A stretch of DNA of 64,000 nt from Superficieibacter sp. 1612_C1 (GCF_015234305.1 NZ_JADGMI010000003.1:1-64000), one strand, 5' to 3'. Positions 1-8,021 are shown, counted from the first letter of the stretch. Notes: a model not told the origin generated them from the sequence alone. Numbers and translations are program-made.

Positions 1-62
1 CGATCAACAACCTGTTTGACTGCTTCAATTTTAAACTCTTCGGGATAACGCTTACCGCTCAT
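1..62 (-). CDS. IS3-family transposase OrfA, N-terminal 20 residues (partial)
   Basis: Only the first 20 codons are in the window; the gene runs off the left edge. ATG lies at 62-60 with a purine-rich stretch AGAGAGGTGCCC just upstream. The visible peptide, MSGKRYPEEFKIEAVKQVV, is the typical start of OrfA proteins of the IS3 family, which bind the element ends and are joined to OrfB by programmed frameshifting. Confidence 0.75.
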   Translation of the reverse strand, partial: MSGKRYPEEFKIEAVKQVVD

Positions 63-125
63 GGGCACCTCTCTTTAAGCCATCTTAAATGACTCTGAGG
101 TGTCTGTTAAACCCGTGGCGATTCA
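1..125 (-). mobile_element. IS3-family element, one end (continues left of window)
   Basis: The minus strand from 62 leftward opens a reading frame beginning MSGKRYPEEFKIEAVKQVVD, the N-terminus of an IS3-family OrfA (helix-turn-helix subunit of the transposase). Upstream of that start the minus strand reads TGAATCGCCACGGGTTTAAC from position 125, which looks like the terminal inverted repeat of such an element, so the element probably ends at 125. The rest lies outside the window. It has inserted into a LysR-type gene. The family is clear from OrfA; the exact boundary is inferred. Confidence 0.75.
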
Positions 126-495
126 CAATCGTGACGTAAGGAAGTTCAATTGCAAGACTGACATGGCTCTCAATTTGTTGGTTGAATGCTGCCACTCGTT
201 GATCAAAAGCCTGACATCTTTCCAGTATTGTTTTTACATACTCCCAAAGAACCTTCCCTTCTGGAGTAAGTCGCACCTGCCGTGGCGTCCGCTCAAACAA
301 GGTAATGTTGAGTTCAAGCTCCAGATTGCTCATCGCCATATTCACTGAAGACTGGGATTTCTTCATTTGGCGCGCAGCAGAAGAGAAGGAGCCTGATTTG
401 GCTACCTGTTCAAACGTCATAAGTTGTTCCAATGAATATTTCAAAATCCCCCCAGCTTTCAACTTTTTTGAAAATAGCTCACTCACTTGTACCAT
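85..495 (-). pseudogene. LysR-type regulator truncated by an IS3-family insertion
   Basis: Residues about 20-80 form a LysR-type winged helix-turn-helix: LEQLMTFEQVAKSGSFSSAA, then QSSVNMAMSNLE, LFERT and VRLTPEGK, followed by the linker helix. Native sequence ends after about 123 residues, where the frame runs into the IS3-family end at 125. The last dozen residues are therefore IS-encoded and the effector domain is lost. Intact family members are about 300 residues. The gene is divergent from the NCS2 permease with only 55 bp between them, the usual arrangement for a LysR regulator and its target, so it probably once controlled the purine permease and deaminase. The remnant could at most bind DNA without sensing a ligand. 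Confidence 0.85.
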
Positions 496-550
496 TTTTT
501 TACTTATAAAGTGAGCGTCCTACTCTTTAAAAGTACGACTGAGGATATTT

Positions 551-1864
551 ATGGAAACGTCGATTACAGAAAAAAAAGCTGAAAGCTCGCTGAGTGTCAG
601 GCGAATAGCTTCGCTGGGCTTACAACATGTTCTCGTTATGTACGCAGGTACGGTAACGGTACCCTTAATCCTTGCATCGGTCATAGGCTTATACGGGGCT
701 CAAACGGTTACGCTCGTTAACGCATGCCTGTTGACATCCGGACTCGCCACGCTGCTTCAGTCTGTTGGCATAGGTCGGTTTGGCGGACGACTGCCATTAA
801 TCCAGGGATGCTCATTTATCGTTCTGACACCTATGGTGATAATTGGTCAGGAATATGGAATTACTACTATTTTTGGCTCTGCAATCGCGTGTGGATTATT
901 TACTATTCTTATCGCTCCGCTTTTTAGCCGTTTAGTTCGTTTTTTTCCGCCCATTGTGATTGGGTGCATTATTACTATCATTGGCATTTCTCTGATGCCC
1001 GCTGCGGCACTCTGGATTGGCGGAGGTAATCCTGATGCGCCTGATTTTGCCAACCTGCCCAACTTATTACTGGGCCTGGCTACCCTGATGATTACATTAT
1101 TTTTCTATTGTAAAACGCATGGCGTCATCCGAAATTTCAGTATACTTGTGGGCATGCTGGCTGGAACCCTTATCGCTTTTATAGCAGGATTAACCAATTT
1201 TGCAGCCGTAAGTCATGCCGCATGGATTGGCATCAGTATGCCTTTTTCTTTTGGCCTACCGGTGTTTTCACCCGTTCCTGTTTTCGTATCCTGTCTGGCA
1301 ATGATCATTGTCATGACAGAGACAACAGGCAATGTCCTGTTGATAGACAAGCTGATTGGCCGTCCGACGACATCACAACGTCTTGCCGATACGATTCGCG
1401 CTGATGGTCTTTCAACAATGGTAGGCGGTTGTTTTAACAGTTTTCCTTACAATGCCTTTTCTCAAAACGCCGGGTTGATCATGCTCACGCGTATCACCAG
1501 TCGTCTGGTGCTGGTTGCCGCAGGCGTGATACTTGTTTTACTCGGCCTGTTTCCTAAACTTGGCGCAATTGTTTCTGCTATTCCGCGACCGGTACTGGGC
1601 GGTGTTGGCATTTTGATGTTTGGCATGACACTGGCCGCTGGCATCCAGCAACTTAAAGATGTCAGCTTTAAAAATGACAATAATATTATCATTATTGCCG
1701 TATCAATAAGCATCGGAGTTATCCCTATGGCTTTCCCGGCATTGTTTAAATCCCTTCCTTCATCGTTAAAACTGCTTTTTGACAGCGGCATTTTTATGGG
1801 GGGGCTTACCGCTGTTTTGCTGAATGCATTATTGAACTTTAAAAAAGGAGAAGGAGATGAATAA
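551..1864 (+). CDS. NCS2-family purine (xanthine/uric acid) permease
   Basis: A 437-residue integral membrane protein of the nucleobase-cation symporter-2 family, with about 12-14 hydrophobic segments. Near the N-terminus GLQHVLVMYAGTVTVPL is the family start (QH motif at the purine site). TETTGNVLLID and the region around NSFPYNAFSQNAG match the NCS2 signature segment that places the family's conserved acidic residue and Asn-Gly. PRPVLGGVGILMFG is the conserved TM10 region. It should import xanthine, uric acid or a related purine with protons. GAGGATATTT precedes the ATG. It overlaps the following deaminase gene by 8 bp, so the pair is an operon for purine uptake and deamination. Substrate cannot be fixed from sequence. 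Confidence 0.85.
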   Translation: METSITEKKAESSLSVRRIASLGLQHVLVMYAGTVTVPLILASVIGLYGAQTVTLVNACLLTSGLATLLQSVGIGRFGGRLPLIQGCSFIVLTPMVIIGQEYGITTIFGSAIACGLFTILIAPLFSRLVRFFPPIVIGCIITIIGISLMPAAALWIGGGNPDAPDFANLPNLLLGLATLMITLFFYCKTHGVIRNFSILVGMLAGTLIAFIAGLTNFAAVSHAAWIGISMPFSFGLPVFSPVPVFVSCLAMIIVMTETTGNVLLIDKLIGRPTTSQRLADTIRADGLSTMVGGCFNSFPYNAFSQNAGLIMLTRITSRLVLVAAGVILVLLGLFPKLGAIVSAIPRPVLGGVGILMFGMTLAAGIQQLKDVSFKNDNNIIIIAVSISIGVIPMAFPALFKSLPSSLKLLFDSGIFMGGLTAVLLNALLNFKKGEGDE

Positions 1865-2336
1865 CGCAACGGATATTAGATTTTTGAGAATGTCGAATGA
1901 GGTTGCAAAACGTGCTATCGCCTTAGGTAAACACCCTTTCGGTGCAGTGCTGGTTGCTCCCGACAAAGAAACCGTACTTTTAACACAGTGTAATATCGAT
2001 ACCGTTAATCATGCAGAATCGACGCTTGCCCGAATAGCGGCAAGTAATTTTCCTGCTGAATTCCTTTGGGAATGCACCTTATATACTGCGGTTGAGCCAT
2101 GCTGCATGTGCGCCGGAACCATCTACTGGGCCAATATTGGTCGGGTTGTGTATGGAATGAGTGAAAAGCATCTCTTTGAGTGTACAGGGAATCATGATGA
2201 AAATCCGACCATGAGTATTCCTGCATCGTATATTTTTAAGCATGGACAGAAAAAAATTGAACTGACCGGACCGGTTTATGAAATTGAAAAGGAAACACTC
2301 AAATTGCAGAAAGAATTTTGGACTGCTCGAAAGTAA
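1857..2336 (+). CDS. nucleoside/nucleobase deaminase (cytidine-deoxycytidylate deaminase superfamily)
   Basis: A 159-residue zinc-dependent deaminase. The zinc and catalytic signature is complete: HAES (zinc His and proton-shuttle Glu) near residue 47 and PCCMCAG (PCxxC zinc cysteines) near residue 81. The layout resembles guanine deaminases of the GuaD type and TadA more than cytidine deaminases. The ATG lies inside the permease 3' end, preceded by AAAGGAGAAGGAG, a strong ribosome site, so translation is coupled. With the purine permease upstream, deamination of guanine or a related purine is the likely role. tRNA editing is unlikely because TadA is an essential core gene elsewhere. Confidence 0.85.
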   Translation: MNNATDIRFLRMSNEVAKRAIALGKHPFGAVLVAPDKETVLLTQCNIDTVNHAESTLARIAASNFPAEFLWECTLYTAVEPCCMCAGTIYWANIGRVVYGMSEKHLFECTGNHDENPTMSIPASYIFKHGQKKIELTGPVYEIEKETLKLQKEFWTARK

Positions 2337-2895
2337 ATTTTAACGCCATGCAGATTACAGGTATTGTATGTTCCCGGCGTCAGAAAAAAATATCTGCCGT
2401 CAACCTTATTTATATACATATAAGGTTGACCTATGTCTATGAAATAAAATGATATTAGCTTATCAACACAGGTCACCAGCCCCCCTTCATTGGGAATAGA
2501 AGGTGGTAGTAGAGCTATATTTAACGCCGGTCAGTATAAAAATATAATTGAAGCATTACCATAACTTGAGCAGTACCTGTTTTTTTCTTATTAATTTTTA
2601 TGTTTGTAACTGGCATTTTTAGTCCAACCATTATCATAATTTATTTGGTTGCGCAGAACATATTTAAGCATACTGGGTTATCAGTTATGGCGTTAGCTGG
2701 GACTGCTCCCACAGCTTATTAATTATGCCGAACAGCTAGTTACGTCCACTTCTCGCTGTGAGTTCAATGGGTAAGTGTAATGAAACAATGCTGCCCAGAG
2801 GTCCCCCGTGGCTGACGCGTCGATAACCAGATAAATATTGCCAATATCTCGTAAAGGCTATTAACCCAGCTTAGACTTACGGTAGTGTCGGGGGC
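2337..2895. other. intergenic stretch without a recognisable gene
   Basis: About 560 bp. It holds the hairpin at 2401-2428 and, toward the right, sequence that does not match any gene I can name. On the minus strand a short open stretch continues from the integrase stub, but it is not integrase-like. The segment is probably decayed island DNA. Confidence 0.4.
2401..2428. terminator. hairpin downstream of the deaminase operon
   Basis: CAACCTTAT (2401-2409) and ATAAGGTTG (2420-2428) form a perfect 9-bp stem around a 10-nt loop. There is no good T-run, so it may be an imperfect terminator or an operator-like palindrome. Confidence 0.4.
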
Positions 2896-2897
2896 TA

Positions 2898-3106
2898 TAC
2901 CTTCACGCTGCTGGCGGGCGTCAGAGAGAGACGGCAAGCCAGGCACCCAGTGCAATACGGGATTCTTTTCCGTTAATACGATACTTGAGATACCAGTAAC
3001 GGGAGCCGCCCGGCTTGACCAGCAGATACAGTCCGTGGGAATCGGAAGCTTTAAAGGGTTTATCAGAAGCTCTGAGGGTGCGGATTTTCGTATCGGTAAG
3101 GGACAT
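2898..3106 (-). pseudogene. P4-type tyrosine integrase, N-terminal fragment with frameshift
   Basis: From ATG at 3106 the minus strand encodes MSLTDTKIRTLRASDKPFK, then SDSHGLYLLVKPGGSRYWYL and the start of the next segment GKESRIALGA. This is the arm-binding (DUF4102) domain of P4-like integrases of genomic islands. The frame stops at AVSL* in a CTCTCTCT tract. Two bases more would restore SLSDARQQREGI, which continues in another frame, so slippage in the dinucleotide repeat broke the gene. Homology ends soon after, at about 2898. The remaining 330 or so residues with the catalytic Arg-His-Arg-Tyr are gone. Confidence 0.8.
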
Positions 3107-3259
3107 ATGGGGGCTCGCCATTATCGAACTCACCCAATCCCGGACTTGACCACCCGTTTTGCCCGATGCAGCGGGTAAAATTAACCTACATCGGGAAGCG
3201 TTTTCATCTTGGCCTGTTAAATCCATCTCAGACAGGCTTCGTAAAACGGCGTAAACGAA

Positions 3260-3291
3260 AACGCCCCGATCTTTTGTAAAGATTGGGCGTT
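3260..3291 (-). terminator. rho-independent-type hairpin between integrase stub and tRNA remnant
   Basis: AACGCCC and GGGCGTT bracket a second pairing (GATCTTT with AAAGATT), giving a long stem with few mismatches. It lies right after the tRNA-Asn-like remnant when read on the minus strand, as a tRNA terminator would. Confidence 0.5.
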
Positions 3292-3296
3292 GAATC

Positions 3297-3310
3297 TGGC
3301 TCCTCTGACT
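3297..3310 (-). other. possible tRNA-Asn 3'-end remnant (attachment-site-like)
   Basis: On the minus strand these 14 bases read AGTCAGAGGAGCCA, identical to the last 14 bases, CCA included, of enterobacterial tRNA-Asn genes, a known insertion site of islands such as the high-pathogenicity island. The sequence upstream is not tRNA. The position next to the integrase stub and the hairpin after it favour an attachment-site remnant, but 14 bases could also be chance. Confidence 0.4.
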
Positions 3311-3444
3311 AGGATCGACTTTGCCTGTGACTCACTAATTATTAAAATAAATCTGGGATCCAACCTTGTCAAAACCACCATAATGACCATTTTTAATGCC
3401 AGTGCCAAGTAACACTACTTTAACGTCCGTGGCATGTCAGGCGC

Positions 3445-3769
3445 TTATGGCAGGAAATCTTCCCGCTGTGGGGTGAAAATGTCGATTAACACCCCCCGCA
3501 TCCAGGCAAACGCAGCCGTGAAGGATATCCGGCCGTTTATAGAGCGTGTCCCCTGCGCTGACCTCATGGGTTTCATCGCCAATCGTAAAACGAAACCGCC
3601 CCGAACGAACATAAGTGAGCTGTTCGTGTGGGTGGCGATGCAGAGGCCCGATAGCACCTTTCTGGAAGGTGACCTCCACTGACATCATTTTCCCACCGTG
3701 CGCCAGCACCCGGCGGGAAACGCCATCTGCTACCTGTTCTTCTTCACTTTCGTTATAAAAACAAAACAT
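3445..3769 (-). pseudogene. kdgF: KdgF-type cupin, C-terminal frameshift in a G6 tract
   Basis: Starts at 3769 (MFCFYNESEEEQVADGVSRR) behind AGGGGGATGTG. It is a single-domain cupin with the metal ligands in HRHPHEQLTYV and a later His in RPDILHGCVC. KdgF proteins convert 4,5-unsaturated uronates, released by polysaccharide lyases, to the linear keto sugar. The native tail DIFTPQREDFLP is present in the +1-shifted frame. A run of six Gs, on the plus strand six Cs near 3491-3496, has one base too many. As read, the product loses the last 15 or so residues and gains an unrelated tail ending at 3437. The cupin core is intact, so it could be partly active, a slippage variant, or a sequencing error. 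Confidence 0.75.
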
Positions 3770-3788
3770 CACATCCCCCTTATCATGC

Positions 3789-4313
3789 CTATGAAAATGC
3801 CTTTTTCTCATGCAATTTATCAATAATCTGCCGGGTAAATGGTTCGACCACTCCAAGACCGCGTGCGGTGATCAGATTATCATCAACCAGCAGATCCTGT
3901 GGTTGATAAATACCGTCTGTAATACCGTACCAGAACGGAGCCGAACAGGTAAATCGCCGCCCCCGAAGCAGCTGATTCGCCGCCAGAATGCGCACGCTGG
4001 CGGACGAAATGGCACAGAGAAATTTTCCTGCACGATCGTGCTGGCTGATAACGCTAATTGCCAACGGGTTTTTCGCAATCCTCTCCTCGGACCTTTTTCC
4101 ACTACAGAGGATCAGCGCATCAAAAAACTGGTCTGAAACGTCACTTAACCGATGGTGGGCTTTGATTCTGCTGCCAAAATAGGCGCTTACTGCCGTGGTT
4201 TCTGAACAGGAAATGAGAACGGCATCAATACAGGCGTCTCTGAGTAAGCTATAAACGACAACAGCTTCCGCATCTTCAAAGCCATTATCAATCAGGATCC
4301 CGGCTGTGTTCAT
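3789..4313 (-). CDS. DJ-1/PfpI-like protein lacking the nucleophilic cysteine
   Basis: A 174-residue protein with the DJ-1/PfpI flavodoxin-like fold: start MNTAGILIDNGFEDAEAVVV with the conserved Glu, and the nucleophile-elbow region KFLCAISSASVRIL around residues 97-110, followed by GRRFTC. In active members the elbow reads AIC; here residue 103 is Ser, so classical Cys chemistry (glyoxalase, deglycase or protease) is doubtful unless the neighbouring Cys100 substitutes. It sits 19 bp before kdgF and 73 bp after the porin on the same strand, so it is probably cotranscribed. Its job in the uronate locus is unknown. GAGGA lies before the ATG. Confidence 0.7.
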   Translation of the reverse strand: MNTAGILIDNGFEDAEAVVVYSLLRDACIDAVLISCSETTAVSAYFGSRIKAHHRLSDVSDQFFDALILCSGKRSEERIAKNPLAISVISQHDRAGKFLCAISSASVRILAANQLLRGRRFTCSAPFWYGITDGIYQPQDLLVDDNLITARGLGVVEPFTRQIIDKLHEKKAFS

Positions 4314-4342
4314 CGTGTCCTCCTCACAAAATACATCGCAAC

Positions 4343-4375
4343 AATAAAAGCCGAATATCCCTTCCAGCTTTTATT
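4343..4375 (-). terminator. hairpin between porin and DJ-1-like gene
   Basis: AATAAAAGC (4343-4351) pairs with GCTTTTATT (4367-4375), a 9-bp stem with a 15-nt loop. It lies just after the porin stop on the minus strand and may act as a partial terminator, lowering expression of the two downstream genes. Confidence 0.45.
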
Positions 4376-4386
4376 ATGGTGAGTAA

Positions 4387-5472
4387 TTAGAAATGATAGG
4401 TTAATCCAAAGCCAATAACATCATCATTTTTAATACCGAATTTGGTATTACTGTCGAGCGTATTTATTTTATAGTCAACATAGGTAACCATATTGTCGTT
4501 GAAGTAATACATCATGGCCAAATCAACATAGCGGATTAAATCCACTTTACCGGTGCCTTCCACATCCAGTGCTCTGGACCAGAAATAACCGACCTGCGGT
4601 TTAATACCGTTATTGAATTGATATCCGGCAACCGCTTCCCAGTTACGGGTTTTATTGGCATAGCCCAGTGATTTTATCGGGGTCAGGTTATGGGTTTCGG
4701 CATAAATGGTCGCCAGATACAGCTGCTTACCGGCGTATTTGATCCCACCGCCCCACATGTCCGCATAATCACCTTTACCCAGCGACAGCGCCTGCTGGGC
4801 CTCTGTACGCCGTGATGACGAACCCGCGCCGACAATGCTGACGGCATCCGTGGCATGCCAGGTCAGCGACATTCCGTAGCCTTCACCGTTTTGTTTTACT
4901 GCTGAACGACTGCTGCCCGTTGCTTCGGAACTGTCGTTAGCTCCCTGGTATTGGACAGCAAAATCAAGACCGTTAATCAGGCCAAAAGTATCGTGATTAC
5001 GCCATGTCAATAAACCTGTTCCCCTGCCGGTCATAAAATTATCGCCTGCACTAAAGGTCAGGTTGTTAAAAATTGGCGCATAGTCCGTATAGGAGGCCAC
5101 ATCATAATCAATCCCCCAGTTACGGCCATAATCCAGAGAACCGTATGTGTCGGCATTCAACCCGGCATAGGCCAGACGGGTGGCGTTCCCGCTCTGCGCA
5201 TCGCTGCCGGATTCCGTATGGTTAGCCTGAACGTTCGCCTCCCACTGGGCGTAACCCGCCAGCCATTCATTAATGCGCGTTTTCCCTTTAAAGCCAAAAC
5301 GAATAAACGTGTTGTCTCCGTTCAATGACGTATCATCACTAAAATAATGTCGGGCATGCACCGCACCCGTAAGTTGCAGCTGATTACCGTCTTTATTATA
5401 TATTTCAGCGGCAAACAACGGATATGAAATGCTTAATGCGACACCCGCCAGGACGACCTTTCTGATTATCAT
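4387..5472 (-). CDS. outer-membrane general porin (OmpC/OmpF/PhoE type)
   Basis: 361 residues. A signal peptide of about 21 residues (MIIRKVVLAGVALSISYPLFA, cleaved before AEIYNKDG) leads into a 16-strand porin barrel. The start of the mature protein AEIYNKDGNQLQLTGAV and the YAGLNADTYGSLDYGRNWG segment, which leads into constriction loop L3, are hallmarks of enterobacterial trimeric porins. It ends in Phe (GFGLTYHF), the BAM signal. It is shorter and more divergent than OmpC, so it is a specialised paralogue. As the first gene of the porin/DJ-1/kdgF transcript and next to the AraC regulator, it probably admits the oligosaccharides handled by this locus. Confidence 0.85.
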   Translation of the reverse strand: MIIRKVVLAGVALSISYPLFAAEIYNKDGNQLQLTGAVHARHYFSDDTSLNGDNTFIRFGFKGKTRINEWLAGYAQWEANVQANHTESGSDAQSGNATRLAYAGLNADTYGSLDYGRNWGIDYDVASYTDYAPIFNNLTFSAGDNFMTGRGTGLLTWRNHDTFGLINGLDFAVQYQGANDSSEATGSSRSAVKQNGEGYGMSLTWHATDAVSIVGAGSSSRRTEAQQALSLGKGDYADMWGGGIKYAGKQLYLATIYAETHNLTPIKSLGYANKTRNWEAVAGYQFNNGIKPQVGYFWSRALDVEGTGKVDLIRYVDLAMMYYFNDNMVTYVDYKINTLDSNTKFGIKNDDVIGFGLTYHF

Positions 5473-5656
5473 GTCTATTATTCCAGAATAACACTATGGG
5501 TAGTTTAAATTCATCCCGACACGATTCGTGTGCGCAACTGCTAACATCAGAAATCGCACGTGGATTAATTTCACAGAATCTGTTGCTATCACGTATTGCT
5601 GACGGAAAGAGATTTTATCAAAGAGCTAAATGGGGAAAAGGCCATGACAATATAAC

Positions 5657-5672
5657 TGTGAAATATATCAAT
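5657..5672. promoter_or_regulatory. CRP-like site in the porin promoter region
   Basis: TGTGAAATATATCAAT matches the CRP pattern TGTGA-N6-TCACA with a good left half and a weak right half. It lies 185 bp upstream of the porin start in the divergent porin/AraC region. Inferred from the motif only. Confidence 0.4.
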
Positions 5673-5758
5673 ATCATTTGCACTATTACGACAAACTGCG
5701 TGTAAAAATGGCATCACCGCACAGCATTGATAATTTTATAAAAATACACCATTTTATG

Positions 5759-5779
5759 TAATAAAATAATGTTTCATTT
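5759..5779. promoter_or_regulatory. KdgR-like operator upstream of the AraC gene
   Basis: The right half, AATGTTTCATTT (5768-5779), is an exact KdgR half-site. The left half (5759-5767) is a degraded version. KdgR represses pectin and uronate catabolism genes in enterobacteria, which fits a locus containing kdgF. Confidence 0.4.
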
Positions 5780-5780
5780 C

Positions 5781-5796
5781 TGTGATAAGCGTCAAT
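5781..5796. promoter_or_regulatory. CRP-like site in the AraC promoter region
   Basis: TGTGATAAGCGTCAAT has the TGTGA-N6-TCA pattern and directly follows the KdgR-like site, 84 bp before the AraC start. Catabolite control of a sugar locus is plausible. Confidence 0.45.
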
Positions 5797-5880
5797 TTAT
5801 CTTTCCTGCGCAAGCCATAGATTATAATCTGTACTTCTTATCTGTCAGCCCCGGCATTCGGGTACTAAAGAGGACTCGTT

Positions 5881-6693
5881 ATGACTCTTGTTCTTCCAAG
5901 GGATACGCATTTCCACCATCCTATGGAAAAGGTGGTATTTCATTTCTGGCAGCCGGAGAAAAGCATCAGTCGCGAACATACCCATGAATACTGCGAGCTA
6001 TTTTTAGTGGAGAATGGAAGCGGCGTACATGTTATCAATGAAAAACCGTATTTATTGACTGCCGGAACGCTGTGCTACCTCAACCGGCGGGACTACCATC
6101 TCTTTGAAAATATGAATAATTTAGACCAGGTCAATCTCCTCTATCTGGGTCGCGATCAATTTAATGTCATCAAAGGGATAGACCATTTGCTCCCCTCTGC
6201 GGAAGAGACAAATATCTGGCAAATCGATATGCGGATAATGAAGCATGTGATTAGCCGTCTTTCGGCTCATCGTGAAAATGCATACACCGATAAATTTCTC
6301 GCCGAGAGTCACAAGGAGATGATTTTTCTTGAAGCGCTGCATATTCTTAACGAATGGCGATACAAGACGCATGATTTTAGTTCCAGCGATGACCGTATTA
6401 GTCAGATAATAATCTGGTTAAATAATCACTGGGATAGTCCGCTGAACATTGACGGATTATGTCAGATGTTTGCGATATCGCGCCGTACCCTGCAACGTGG
6501 CTTTACTGAATATACCGGAATTTCACCACAACAATATCTTTCCCTGCTTAAACTGTTGCAGGCAAAGTATTGCCTGCAATTTTCTCAGATGACTGTCTCA
6601 GAAGTCTCAGCACATTGCGGCTTTACGGATATCAGCTATTTTTCACGTCTGTTCCGTAAGCAGTTCGGTATTTCGCCGAATCAATGCCAGTAA
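5881..6693 (+). CDS. AraC-family regulator of the uronate locus
   Basis: 270 residues. The N-terminal cupin-like sensor domain has HTHEYCELFLVENGSG near residue 36 and GTLCYLNRRDYHLF. Two helix-turn-helix motifs lie in the last 100 residues: LNIDGLCQMFAISRRTLQRG, and VSEVSAHCGFTDISYFSRLF ending FRKQFGISPNQCQ. The size and layout are those of RhaS/MelR-type sugar activators. It is divergent from the porin operon and convergent with the BNR-4 gene, and probably activates both units when the substrate or an intermediate is bound. GAGGACTCGTT precedes the ATG. Confidence 0.85.
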   Translation: MTLVLPRDTHFHHPMEKVVFHFWQPEKSISREHTHEYCELFLVENGSGVHVINEKPYLLTAGTLCYLNRRDYHLFENMNNLDQVNLLYLGRDQFNVIKGIDHLLPSAEETNIWQIDMRIMKHVISRLSAHRENAYTDKFLAESHKEMIFLEALHILNEWRYKTHDFSSSDDRISQIIIWLNNHWDSPLNIDGLCQMFAISRRTLQRGFTEYTGISPQQYLSLLKLLQAKYCLQFSQMTVSEVSAHCGFTDISYFSRLFRKQFGISPNQCQ

Positions 6694-6712
6694 CCCGTCG
6701 CAATGACGGGTT
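6692..6712. terminator. bidirectional terminator between AraC and BNR-4 genes
   Basis: AACCCGTC (6692-6699) and GACGGGTT (6705-6712) form an 8-bp stem with a 5-nt loop. It sits between two convergent genes and has T-rich and A-rich flanks. Confidence 0.8.
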
Positions 6713-6719
6713 TTCCTGT

Positions 6720-8021
6720 TTACTCGACCCCGGTATCAATCAGTTCCAGCTGCGTTGCCCCGACCTCGTCGGTGTGGGGAACATCGCGAAAAATGGGCAG
6801 CGCTTCCCAGCGTAGCCAATAGCGACGCTGTTCATGTCCGTCACTGTCCATCGCGGCTACCAGCTGGACCTCCGCGTCCGGATGAATAAGCTGGCGGGAC
6901 TGGCGTTGCTTATTGCACAGGGTCGGGGCAACTGCCTTACTGGCAATGACCTCCAGCGTTTCCTCATCAATGACCCACACCCCCTGTCCGGCGCTCACCG
7001 CCTGCCATTCAACCTCCAGCCGGGCGTGGCCCACCGGACGTGGTGCACAGAGGATCACGTCCGGTGGAATGGAACCGGGACCACGGAAGTCCCAGCGAAA
7101 ATCCCACCGGCTGATTTGCGTTTTCAGCCATGCGCCTTTGCCGTCCGGTCTTGCCAGCCAGGCCTGCGAATAACCGTGCTCATCGTAGCGATGGAAAATA
7201 AGCACCGGCCGCCCCTGGTTATCAAACCCCACTTCCTGAACCATATTGATCAGTCCCTCTTCCGGTGCGGCAGGGTCAACGATTTCCCCCACCGAACGTG
7301 AAATCGGTAGCGTCAGTGACTTACCGGCAGAGGTTTCCCAGTGCAGCAGATCCCGACTGCGGGCATACGACAAATTGTTGTTGGTCTCACAGTGCGGCGT
7401 TTCTCTCCACATCCAGATCATGTGCCAGTATCCGTCTGGCCCGGCCACTGGCGGCCTGGCATAGCCGTTACGCTCCCCTTCGCCATTAAGTAACGGCGTT
7501 TCCAGCAAACGCTGCCACCTTTGGTTTTGAGCATCCCAGCGGTTATAAATATCATCACCATTGCCGCTGCATCCGTCGCGGTAACGAAACAGCAATTGCC
7601 CGTCGCAGTCTTTAAAAAACAGGGGGTATGTCGCGCGATTTTCCCGTTCGCCTACCATCGATAACACTGGCTGTATTGAGAAGATATCCAGTGGCATTTT
7701 CGAGCGATAATAAATTAACGGATCAACATGCATGTTCCCGGATAAATGAATATACCCTTCGGCATCAATAGCCAGCGTCAGGTAATTATGTGAATCATAA
7801 TCCGTAATATTTGAATAGCGATTGCGTTCATCAATCCAGAAGCCTTCCGGCTGGAACGACACCCACTTTTCACTTAGCGGTTCTCGACAGCCAATGGTAA
7901 TACGGTGCGCCGGGTCATACCATGCCGCAAACAAATATTCCTCATGCGTAACCAGGCAATACAGAACTGTAAAATCTGCACATGCCTCACCTATTAGCGA
8001 GGGAATAACATCTTGTTTCAT
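6720..8021 (-). CDS. BNR-4 repeat protein, putative intracellular uronate-saccharide lyase or hydrolase
   Basis: 433 residues with no signal peptide (starts MKQDVIPSLIGEACADF), so cytoplasmic. The protein looks like a seven-bladed BNR/sialidase-type propeller of the BNR-4 class: repeated blade segments such as DAEGYIHLSGNMH, RATYPLFFKDCDGQLLFRYRDG, PPVAGPDGYWHMIWMWRETPH and EVGFDNQGRPVLIFHRYDEHG, rich in His, Arg and Trp. BNR-4 members include ulvan lyases (PL24/PL25 fold) and other enzymes acting on uronate-containing glycans. With kdgF nearby, a lyase giving unsaturated uronates is the best guess, acting on imported oligosaccharide. Its ATG overlaps the MFS stop as ATGA, so the two are translationally coupled. 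The reaction is not proven by sequence. Confidence 0.7.
   Translation of the reverse strand: MKQDVIPSLIGEACADFTVLYCLVTHEEYLFAAWYDPAHRITIGCREPLSEKWVSFQPEGFWIDERNRYSNITDYDSHNYLTLAIDAEGYIHLSGNMHVDPLIYYRSKMPLDIFSIQPVLSMVGERENRATYPLFFKDCDGQLLFRYRDGCSGNGDDIYNRWDAQNQRWQRLLETPLLNGEGERNGYARPPVAGPDGYWHMIWMWRETPHCETNNNLSYARSRDLLHWETSAGKSLTLPISRSVGEIVDPAAPEEGLINMVQEVGFDNQGRPVLIFHRYDEHGYSQAWLARPDGKGAWLKTQISRWDFRWDFRGPGSIPPDVILCAPRPVGHARLEVEWQAVSAGQGVWVIDEETLEVIASKAVAPTLCNKQRQSRQLIHPDAEVQLVAAMDSDGHEQRRYWLRWEALPIFRDVPHTDEVGATQLELIDTGVE

Noticed and set aside
847..1062. Open frame on the minus strand inside the NCS2 permease gene
   Set aside because: It is the antisense shadow of a well-supported membrane protein gene.
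3217..3408. 63-residue open frame on the minus strand over the tRNA-Asn-like remnant
   Set aside because: It overlaps the terminator and attachment-like sequence, and has no ribosome site or domain.
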